Positions 16,130 to 21,640 of a DNA stretch of 21,640 nucleotides are shown here, piece by piece. The notes beneath the pieces were generated by a model that saw only the letters and a list, made by a program, of their open reading frames with translations, did not search any database and was not told where the DNA came from. This DNA comes from CALDCK01 sp050618055. GTDB taxonomy: Bacteria > Myxococcota_A > UBA9160 > SMWR01. Position 1 is the stretch's first letter; every line of letters begins with the position of its first letter. The stretch spans positions 1 to 21,640 of the forward strand of contig JBNLVK010000285.1 in the NCBI GenBank assembly GCA_050618055.1. The letters are read 5' to 3'. A program made the position numbers and the translations under genes.

Positions 16130-16459
16130 TCACGCCCCGCCGAGCTGGGTCGTGACGATCTTCGTGACCGACCCGAACTCGAAGAGCGTGTTCGCCGAGA
16201 GATCCGGTGAACCGACGAGGGTGAGCGTGGTCTGCTCGTCGTGGACGATGCCGATCGCTGCTCCCGCTCCGGGACCGGGCAGGATCGCGGCCAGGTCGCG
16301 CCCGAGCGAGCGCAGGGCGGTCGCATCGCCGGTGATCACCCGCACCGGCAGGCGGTCCTCGCCCGCGGCGCGCGGCGAGAGGCAGCTGGCGAGCACCAGC
16401 GCGACGAGCGACATGGCGAGGAGCGTCGGGCGTGCGAACCATCGAAGTGGCGTCTTCAC
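16130..16459 (-). pseudogene. Truncated lipoprotein serine hydrolase (beta-lactamase/DD-peptidase family)
   Basis: The 109-residue reading frame starts at GTG with a lipoprotein signal peptide (LVALVLASC, Cys26). It matches the N-terminal part of beta-lactamase-related serine hydrolases: the GIVHDEQTTLTLVGSPD strand pair, then ANTLFEFGSVTKIVT. SVTK is the catalytic SxxK motif. The family then needs about 250-300 more residues, including the YxN and HxG/KTG motifs, but this frame stops nine residues after the lysine, and I see no continuation in the other frames before the PLD gene end at 16069. It is almost certainly a remnant with no activity, possibly cut by an old deletion at the junction with the PLD gene. 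A small membrane-anchored peptide remains conceivable. Confidence 0.75.
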
Positions 16460-16497
16460 GCCAGGACCATACAGCGGCGCGGTACTCTCGGGGACGC

Positions 16498-16526
16498 TTG
16501 GACGCGAGGCGTCGTTCGTTCACAAT
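16498..16526 (+). promoter_or_regulatory. Possible promoter of the tandem paralog pair
   Basis: TTGGAC at 16498-16503 and CACAAT at 16521-16526 are separated by 17 bp in the divergent spacer, 31 bp before the first paralog. The match to the sigma70 consensus is only partial. Confidence 0.35.
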
Positions 16527-16557
16527 GATCCCGAGATCCAGACGAGGAGAGCGATCC

Positions 16558-16941
16558 ATGGGGCTGCCGGCCGTCGAAGCGAAGGTGCTCATGTTCCGGT
16601 TCGCCGAGGAGTTCCGGGACACTCCCGCGCCGTACTACGGCGTGAACATCATCGACGTGAACGCGGAGAACTGGGATCCCTTCATCGAGCAGATCCGGAT
16701 CACGCATGCCGGGGTCAGGGACGGCCTCGGAGGTCGTTCGCATCTCTGGACCGTCCGCGACTTCGGCGCGACGAGGCGGGTCCTCTGGGTCAATTACTAC
16801 CCCGAGAACGTCGGCGCACTCAACTCCCACGAGGTCTGGAAGGCGCCCGAATTGCAGGAGTACTGGATCAACCTGTGCGCACTGGTCGAGCGCTGGGAGT
16901 GGTTCTGCTCGAGCGAGAATCCCTCGGAAGCCCCGTTGTAG
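16558..16941 (+). CDS. Uncharacterised small protein, paralog A of a tandem pair
   Basis: The 127-residue soluble protein has no signal peptide or membrane helix. Its core is TPAPYYGVNIIDVNAENWD (residues about 22-40), then LGGRSHLWTVRDFG and RRVLWVNYYP, and a C-terminal helix ending in WEWFCSSENP. The neighbour at 16959 repeats all these elements, so they come from a duplication. Three strand-like aromatic-rich segments around a central helix suggest a small alpha/beta fold, perhaps a dimeric alpha/beta barrel, but that is a guess. I do not recognise the family. The ATG at 16558 has a GAGGAGA site; longer in-frame starts upstream lack one. A 17-bp gap separates it from paralog B, so both are in one operon. 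Confidence 0.8.
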   Translation: MGLPAVEAKVLMFRFAEEFRDTPAPYYGVNIIDVNAENWDPFIEQIRITHAGVRDGLGGRSHLWTVRDFGATRRVLWVNYYPENVGALNSHEVWKAPELQEYWINLCALVERWEWFCSSENPSEAPL

Positions 16942-16958
16942 TAGGAGCGGAGGAAATC

Positions 16959-17333
16959 ATGGCGCTCCCGGAACACGAGATGGTGACGTGGGGAATGACG
17001 GTGCAGATGGAACTCGCCCAGACTCCGGCGCCCTACTACGGGGTCAACATCCTCGACGTGAAGCCCGAGAACTGGGACGCGCTCGTCGCGAATGCGCGGG
17101 TGCAGACCGAGTACGCGGAGACGCTGGGCGGCCGCAGGTTCCTCTGGGCCGTACGGGACCACGGAGACCTGAAGCGGGTGATCTGGATCAACTACTACCC
17201 GACCGTCGCCGTTCCGGATCCCAAGTCCATCGCCGCGGATCCCCGGTTCGCGTCGATGTGGCCCGACTTCTGCCAGTTGATCGAGAACTACCGCTGGTTC
17301 TGCGCGACCGAGCAGCCAGCGGGTCTTCCGTAG
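16959..17333 (+). CDS. Uncharacterised small protein, paralog B of a tandem pair
   Basis: The 124-residue protein is a clear paralog of the preceding gene. In the segment TPAPYYGVNILDVKPENWD, 16 of 19 residues are identical, and LGGRRFLWAVRDHG, KRVIWINYYP and the C-terminal RWFCATEQP are shared. The N-terminus (MALPEHEMVTWGMTVQMEL) and the stretch after NYYP differ, so the copies have diverged outside the core. Retention of both copies in one operon suggests a heteromer or two related substrates. The shared Tyr pair, Arg-Asp, Trp and Cys residues are candidates for function. The start has a GGAGCGGAGG site. No named family is recognised, and cytoplasmic location is inferred from the lack of a signal. 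Confidence 0.8.
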   Translation: MALPEHEMVTWGMTVQMELAQTPAPYYGVNILDVKPENWDALVANARVQTEYAETLGGRRFLWAVRDHGDLKRVIWINYYPTVAVPDPKSIAADPRFASMWPDFCQLIENYRWFCATEQPAGLP

Positions 17334-17349
17334 GTTGCGGGATCCGTAA

Positions 17350-17435
17350 CTCCCCGTAGCCCCGACGTTTCTTCTCCGTCCGCTTCCGATGCCCGGACCC
17401 TCGCGTAGAATGCCCCGACGCGCGCTACGGGGGAG
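17350..17435 (+). promoter_or_regulatory. Inverted repeat that could mask the peroxiredoxin ribosome binding site
   Basis: CTCCCCGTAGC at 17350-17360 is complementary to GCTACGGGGGAG at 17424-17435 (one extra G). The second arm contains the GGGGGAG ribosome binding site of the peroxiredoxin gene. In a transcript reading through from the paralog pair, the two arms could pair across 63 nt and block initiation. A direct repeat, GCCCCGACG, also occurs at 17359 and 17412. The pairing is visible; regulation is inferred. Confidence 0.35.
17384..17418 (+). promoter_or_regulatory. Candidate promoter of the peroxiredoxin gene
   Basis: TTCCGA at 17384-17389 and TAGAAT at 17406-17411 are spaced by 16 bp. 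The -10 is a good match and the -35 a weak one. Transcription would start near 17418, after the first arm of the inverted repeat, so transcripts from this promoter would escape the hairpin. Confidence 0.4.
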
Positions 17436-17441
17436 CTGCTC

Positions 17442-17915
17442 GTGCCGATCGAGGAGGGGAAGGCCGCGCCGGCCTTCACGCTGAAGGACCACCAGGGGAA
17501 GAAGGTCGCGCTGAAGGACCTGAAGGGGCAGGACGTGATCCTGTACTTCTACCCGCGCGACGACACGCCCGGCTGCACCAAGGAGGCCCAGGGCTTCCGG
17601 AAGCTGTGGAAGAGGATCCAGAAGCAGGGCGCGACGGTGCTCGGCGTCTCGCCGGACGACGAGGCATCGCACCAGAAGTTCGTCGACAAGTACGACCTGC
17701 CGTTCCCGCTGCTCTGCGATCCGGACAGGAAGGTGATGACCAGGTACGGCGCCTTCGGCGAGAAGATGATGTACGGCAAGAAGACGACCGGCGTGATCCG
17801 CTCGACGGTCTGGATCGGTGCCGACGGCAAGGTGCGCCGGCACTGGAAGCGCGTCGCCAGGGCGGCCGACCATCCGGCCATGGTGCTCGAGGCGCTCGAA
17901 GCCGGCGACGGCTGA
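17442..17915 (+). CDS. bcp: Peroxiredoxin, Bcp/PrxQ type, one-Cys variant
   Basis: The 157-residue protein reduces hydroperoxides. The thioredoxin-fold core contains FTLKDHQGKKVALKDLKGQ, VILYFYPRDDTPGCTKEA with the peroxidatic Cys in TPGCT, LGVSPDDEASHQKFVDKY and LPFPLLCDPDRKV, and ends IRSTVWIGADGKVRRHWKRV. In PrxQ proteins of the E. coli type the resolving Cys sits five residues after the peroxidatic one; here that position is not Cys (GCTKEAQGF), so this copy lacks the usual resolving Cys. Another Cys, in LLCDP, could substitute, or an external thiol is used. The GTG start at 17442 follows GGGGGAG. The antiporter gene is 48 bp downstream, and co-transcription is likely. Confidence 0.93.
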   Translation: MPIEEGKAAPAFTLKDHQGKKVALKDLKGQDVILYFYPRDDTPGCTKEAQGFRKLWKRIQKQGATVLGVSPDDEASHQKFVDKYDLPFPLLCDPDRKVMTRYGAFGEKMMYGKKTTGVIRSTVWIGADGKVRRHWKRVARAADHPAMVLEALEAGDG

Positions 17916-17963
17916 TCCCGACCGTCCACAGGGTCCGCTGGAAGGGGGCGCTCGCCGCACACG

Positions 17964-19940
17964 ATGGACGATCACCGCTTCCTGGTGGACCTGCTGCTGC
18001 TGGTCGCGCTGGCGGCAGCCGGGGTCGCGGTGTTCGAACGGCTGCGCCTGCCGCCGATCGCCGCGTTCCTGGTGATGGGCGCCGTGGTCGGTCCCGGCGG
18101 CTTCGCGCTGGTCGACGATCCGGAGCGCGTGCGCAGCCTCGCCGAGCTCGGCGTGATCCTGCTGCTGTTCGAGATCGGCCTCGAGCTCCCGCTCGAGCGC
18201 CTCCGGCGCATGTGGCGCTGGGCGGTCTTCGCGGGCGGGCTCCAGGTGGCGCTCACGCTCGCGGGCGTCGCCGCCGGGTCGGTGTGGCTCGGGCTCACCT
18301 GGCCCTCCGCGCTGGTGGTGGGCGCGCTGGTCGCGTTGTCGAGCACCGCGCTCGTGATGGGCCTGCTCCAGCAGCGCGGCGAGATCGACACGCCCCAGGG
18401 TCAGATCGTGATCGGCGTGCTGCTGTTCCAGGACCTCTGCATCGTGCCCTTCCTGCTGCTGCTGCCGGTGCTCGCCGCGGGCGAGGCGGGCGCGGGCAGC
18501 GCGCTCGCGCTGCTGCGCGCCGGTGCGGCGCTCGCGGTGTTCTACGCGGTCGCGCGCTTCCTGATCCCGCGCGTGCTGGCCTACGCGGCGCGAATGCGCT
18601 CGAGCGAGGTGTTCACGATGACCGCCTTCCTGGTGGTGATCGGCTCCGCGGTGATCGCCGAGTGGATCGGCCTCACGCTCTCCGTGGGCGCGTTCGTGGG
18701 CGGGCTCGTGCTCTCGGCCTCGCCCTACGCACACCAGCTCTTCGCCGAGGTGATCCCGCTGCGCGGGCTGCTGCTCGGCGTCTTCTTCGTCGCCGTGGGC
18801 ATGCTCTTCGATCCGGTCGCGGCCGCGGAGCAGGCCGCCGGGATCGCCGCCTACACCGCCACGGTGATCGTGTTGAAGGCCGGGCTCGTGATCGTGATCG
18901 TCGCGCTGGTGCTGCGCGAGGGGCTGCGGCTCGGCATCCTCGCCGGCCTCGCCCTCGCCCAGACCGGGGAGTTCTCCTTCGTGCTGGCGGCCGAGGCGGG
19001 CCGGATCGGGCTGCTCGAACCCGCACTCCAGCAGGTCTTCGTGGCCGGGTCGATCGTGACCCTGGTGGCCACTCCCTTCCTGGTGGACTACTCGCCGCGG
19101 CTCGCCGCGCGCGCAAGCGAGGCGCTGGAGCCCGAAACGTCCGGCGAGCGGGAGCCCGCCCTCGCCGGGCACGTGGCGCTCGTGGGCTTCGGCTTCGCGG
19201 GCAAGACCCTGGCCCGGGTGCTGAAGGCGCGCGGCTTCCGCTACGCGGCGGTCGAGGCGAACGCCGCGGCGGTGTCCGAGGCCCAGGAGCGCGGCGAGCC
19301 GGTGCTCTACGGCGACGCGACCCGCCGCGCGATCCTCGAGAAGATTTCGGTGGGGAGTGCGCGACTCGTGGTGATCGCGATCAGCGACGCGATCGCCACC
19401 CGCCAGGTGGCGGCGATGGTGCGCAGACTCGCGCCGGAGGTGCCGATCATCGCGCGCACGCGCTTCGTGGAGCACGTGGACGACCTGGCCTCCGCGGGCG
19501 CGAGCCAGGTGGTCGCCGAGGAGGTGGAGTCGACGCTCCAGATGCTGGTCGAGACGCTCCAGCGTTGCGGTGTGCCCGAGGAGTCGGTGGCGCGCCTCGC
19601 CGCCGAGCTTCGCGAGGAGGGCTACGAGTTCCTGCGCTCGCCGGACACGATCCTCGACCCCTGGCTCGTCGAGCTGCTGGAGGAGGTCGCCACCCACTGG
19701 GTGACGCTGCCGGCGGGGTTCTCGCCCGCGAGCCTGGCGGACCTCGACGTGCGCGCCCGCACCGGAGCGACCGTGCTGGCGGTCGAGCACGCAGGCGTGG
19801 TGCGCTCGAACCCGCCCGCCGACCATGGCCTGCAGGGGGGCGACCGCCTGCTCGCGCTCGGCCCGCCCGACGCGATCGAGCGCCTGGAGGGCCTGGTCGG
19901 GGCGTCCGGCTCGGTCGCGGCGGGGAAGGCGCCGCGCTGA
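17964..19940 (+). CDS. Kef-type CPA2 monovalent cation:proton antiporter with RCK domains
   Basis: The 658-residue protein has about 12 transmembrane helices in residues 1-390, with CPA2 signatures: LAELGVILLLFEIGLEL, the STALVMGLLQQRG segment typical of KefB/KefC, VLLFQDLCIVPFL, and LAQTGEFSFVLA. A TrkA-N/RCK domain follows at about 399-515, with the nucleotide loop VALVGFGFAGKTL and an acidic residue (VEAN) after the second strand. A TrkA-C domain lies at about 570-650 (LPAGFSPASLADLDVRARTGATVLAVEH, LQGGDRLLALGPP). Such proteins exchange K+ or Na+ for protons and are gated by nucleotide or glutathione adducts. The gene follows a peroxiredoxin, which suggests a link to oxidative or electrophile stress. 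The ion is unknown. The ATG has only a weak ribosome binding site. Confidence 0.93.
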   Translation: MDDHRFLVDLLLLVALAAAGVAVFERLRLPPIAAFLVMGAVVGPGGFALVDDPERVRSLAELGVILLLFEIGLELPLERLRRMWRWAVFAGGLQVALTLAGVAAGSVWLGLTWPSALVVGALVALSSTALVMGLLQQRGEIDTPQGQIVIGVLLFQDLCIVPFLLLLPVLAAGEAGAGSALALLRAGAALAVFYAVARFLIPRVLAYAARMRSSEVFTMTAFLVVIGSAVIAEWIGLTLSVGAFVGGLVLSASPYAHQLFAEVIPLRGLLLGVFFVAVGMLFDPVAAAEQAAGIAAYTATVIVLKAGLVIVIVALVLREGLRLGILAGLALAQTGEFSFVLAAEAGRIGLLEPALQQVFVAGSIVTLVATPFLVDYSPRLAARASEALEPETSGEREPALAGHVALVGFGFAGKTLARVLKARGFRYAAVEANAAAVSEAQERGEPVLYGDATRRAILEKISVGSARLVVIAISDAIATRQVAAMVRRLAPEVPIIARTRFVEHVDDLASAGASQVVAEEVESTLQMLVETLQRCGVPEESVARLAAELREEGYEFLRSPDTILDPWLVELLEEVATHWVTLPAGFSPASLADLDVRARTGATVLAVEHAGVVRSNPPADHGLQGGDRLLALGPPDAIERLEGLVGASGSVAAGKAPR

Positions 19941-20009
19941 CGGCCCCGGCGCCCGGTTCCGAAGAGGCCGAGCACGAAAGCCCGTCGAGGAGGGTCCACG
20001 TCGCCACGC

Positions 20010-20022
20010 TAGAGTGTCCCGA
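20010..20022 (+). promoter_or_regulatory. Candidate -10 element giving a leaderless nitroreductase mRNA
   Basis: TAGAGT at 20010-20015 is followed by GTCCCG and then the ATG at 20022. A start seven bases after the -10 box would be the A of the ATG. The nearest purine-rich AGGAGGG is about 28 bases away, too far to serve as a ribosome binding site. A leaderless transcript is therefore plausible. No good -35 is seen. Confidence 0.4.
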
Positions 20023-21626
20023 TGGCGGGCTCGCTCACGCGGCGTCGGCTGCTGGCGTGGGGTCTGCGCGTGTCGGCTCTGCTGCTGGCCGCACCGGGCG
20101 CGGTGAGGGCCGCCGTGGAGAAGGCGGCGGAGCTTGCGGCGGAGATCCATCGCGCCACGCGCAACACGCCGGCCGGCGCTGTCGGCAAGCGGTTGCGACG
20201 GCTCCTGCAGCGGCCGCGTCCCTTCAAGATCTACCCCGACGCGCGTCGCATTCCGCTGCCTGCGCGTCCCGAGGCGCCGGCCCTGGCCCTGGAGGACGCC
20301 CTGGCCCGCGCCGCGCCGGCGCCGGGCTTCGCGCGCGAGCCGATCTCCCTGGGCGAGCTCTCGCGGCTGCTGCACGCCTCGAACGGCGTGACGGGCCGCA
20401 GTCCGGAAGGCTTGCCGCTGCGCGCGGCGCCGTCCGCCGGAGCCCTCTACGCGGGCGAGGTGTACGTGGTGGCGCGGAACGTGACCGGCCTCGCGTCCGG
20501 CGTCTACTACTACGCGCCGCTCGACGACGCGCTCTTCGCCGTCGGCGCGCCGGCCAGCGCTGCGGACACCCTGGCCGACGCCCTCGAAGAGCCCGCGCGC
20601 GCAGGGGGCGCCGCCTGCGCGGTGATCCTGACCAACGTGTTCCTGCGCTACCGCGTGCGCTACGCCAACCGCGGCTATCGCTACGCCCTGATCGACTCGG
20701 GTCACATCGGCGAGAACCTCCGGCTCGCGACCGCCTCGGCGGGCCTGGCCGAGTGGGGTCCCCTGCGCTTCCACGACGATCGCCTGAACCGCATGGTCGG
20801 CGTCGACGGGCTGCGCGAGGCGGTGTGTGCCGTCCATCTGCTGGGGCGCTCGGGGCCGCGTCCGCCCGGCGCGGGCCGCCGGCGTCTGGCGGAGGCCCAT
20901 GCGGTGGGACGCGTGCTGCCGGAGGCCGCCGACGATCCGCCCGAGCGCTACCACGAGGCGACGAAGCTGTTCCCGTCCCTCGGGCCGCCGCGGGATGCCG
21001 TGCCCAACGCACCGTCGTCCGACGCGGCGTTCGCCCCGGCCGGTGGCTCCGCAGCACCGGAGGTCCCGCTACCCGGCCGCCCCGCGACGGGCCGCCGCGT
21101 GGAGCCGCTGATCGAGCAGCGCCGCTCTGCCAGGCGCCTGCGCCGCGAGCCCGCCGCCGCCGGCGACCTGGGGACCGTGCTCGAGGCCGCGGTCGGCCAT
21201 GGCGCACTCGTGCGGGCGCCGGGCATCGAGCTCCTCGTCTTCGTCCACCGCGTCGCCGGCGTTGCTCCCGGGCTCTACCGGGCGCGACCGGGCTCGCGCG
21301 CCCTCGCGCCGCTGCGCGCGGGCGATCTCTCCGGCGAGCTGCGCGAGGCCTGCCTGGGCCAGGCGATGGCGTCGGAGGCCGCCTTCGCGTTCCTGATGGT
21401 CGGTCACGTCGAAGAGGCGGTCGCCCGCTCCGGCCAGCGCGCCTGGCGCGACCTCTGCATCGAAGCCGGCGCCGTGGGGCAGCGCATCTACCTGGCCTGC
21501 GAGGCCGTGGGCCTGGCCGCACGCAACCTGGCCGCCTTCTTCGACGACCGGCTGAACGCGCTCGTCGACGCCGACGGCCGCCGTCGGGCGGTGCTCCACC
21601 TGACCGTCGCGGGGCCCGGGGAGTGA
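20022..21626 (+). CDS. Tat-exported double-domain SagB-like nitroreductase
   Basis: The 534-residue protein starts with a twin-arginine-type signal (LTRRRLLAWG, then a hydrophobic stretch to about residue 30), so it is probably exported folded with its flavin. Two nitroreductase-fold domains of the SagB/ThcOx type follow. Domain 1 (about 95-278) has the substrate-side segment RAAPSAGALYAGEVYVVA and DSGHIGENLRLATASAGL but no RRSxR FMN motif. Domain 2 (about 355-530) has the FMN-phosphate motif IEQRRSARRL and EAGAVGQRIYLACEAVGL but lacks an APSAG segment. A linker with YHEATKLFPSLG joins them. SagB proteins oxidise azolines in TOMM peptides; no YcaO or precursor gene is seen here, so the substrate is open. 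The stop codon lies at 21624-21626; only 14 bases follow it. Confidence 0.88.
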   Translation: MAGSLTRRRLLAWGLRVSALLLAAPGAVRAAVEKAAELAAEIHRATRNTPAGAVGKRLRRLLQRPRPFKIYPDARRIPLPARPEAPALALEDALARAAPAPGFAREPISLGELSRLLHASNGVTGRSPEGLPLRAAPSAGALYAGEVYVVARNVTGLASGVYYYAPLDDALFAVGAPASAADTLADALEEPARAGGAACAVILTNVFLRYRVRYANRGYRYALIDSGHIGENLRLATASAGLAEWGPLRFHDDRLNRMVGVDGLREAVCAVHLLGRSGPRPPGAGRRRLAEAHAVGRVLPEAADDPPERYHEATKLFPSLGPPRDAVPNAPSSDAAFAPAGGSAAPEVPLPGRPATGRRVEPLIEQRRSARRLRREPAAAGDLGTVLEAAVGHGALVRAPGIELLVFVHRVAGVAPGLYRARPGSRALAPLRAGDLSGELREACLGQAMASEAAFAFLMVGHVEEAVARSGQRAWRDLCIEAGAVGQRIYLACEAVGLAARNLAAFFDDRLNALVDADGRRRAVLHLTVAGPGE

Positions 21627-21640
21627 GGGGTCGGCGGTCG

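Noticed and set aside
2351..17393. 13-base identity CGCTTCCGATGCC at 2351 and 17381
   Set aside because: One or a few shared 13-mers are expected by chance in 21 kb of GC-rich DNA, and the two copies have opposite orientation relative to their genes.
16797..20954. Very long minus-strand open frame of 1385 codons
   Set aside because: It is antisense to the paralog, peroxiredoxin, antiporter and nitroreductase genes, all with recognisable domains or ribosome binding sites. Its His/Arg/Glu-rich composition is typical of a high-GC shadow frame.
20022..21640. A TOMM (azole peptide) biosynthesis cluster suggested by the SagB-like domains
   Set aside because: No YcaO cyclodehydratase, precursor peptide or transporter is visible, and the protein has an export signal. 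The window ends directly after it, so the idea cannot be tested here.
1..21640. CRISPR arrays, insertion sequences and tRNA genes
   Set aside because: No regularly spaced repeats, transposase motifs with terminal inverted repeats, or cloverleaf sequences other than the tmRNA end were found.

Overview
The window is about 21.6 kb of very GC-rich DNA with dense genes on both strands. FadL-type porin, lipoprotein and CPA2 antiporter genes, together with a one-piece tmRNA, point to a Gram-negative bacterium. A high-GC lineage such as Myxococcota, Desulfobacterota or Binatota would fit, but no marker here fixes the taxonomy. TGA and TAG are both used as normal stops, and GTG starts are common.

Left part (1-4400): a truncated alanine dehydrogenase gene is divergent from an Lrp/AsnC regulator, with a perfect palindrome between them. 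A GT4 glycosyltransferase converges on the regulator and is split by an in-frame amber codon. Next come an SH3-type lipoprotein, a seven-helix membrane protein and a small Asp-rich secreted protein.

Minus-strand envelope operon (4417-10839), in transcription order: a 950-residue DUF1254/DUF1214 protein fused to a second large module, a secreted beta-propeller-like protein, a FadL/OmpP1-type outer-membrane channel and a DUF4410-like lipoprotein. The first two junctions are GTGA overlaps, so translation is probably coupled. An AraC-family regulator is divergent from the operon. The layout suggests a regulated envelope system, perhaps for a hydrophobic compound; the substrate cannot be read from the sequence.

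Centre (12009-14580): the tmRNA gene ssrA (encoded tag ADDNYALAA), then a translationally coupled pair, an SDR-fold protein and an O-methyltransferase-fold protein. Both lack the usual catalytic residues of their superfamilies.

Right part (14687-21640): a phospholipase D-like protein; a lipoprotein serine-hydrolase remnant that stops just after its SxxK motif; two tandem, clearly paralogous small proteins of a family I do not recognise; a Bcp-type peroxiredoxin; a Kef-type antiporter with RCK domains; and a Tat-signal protein with two SagB-like nitroreductase domains whose FMN motifs are divided between the two halves.

No CRISPR array, insertion sequence, integrase or tRNA was seen. No gene-free stretch exceeds 300 bases; the longest is 12463-12656.
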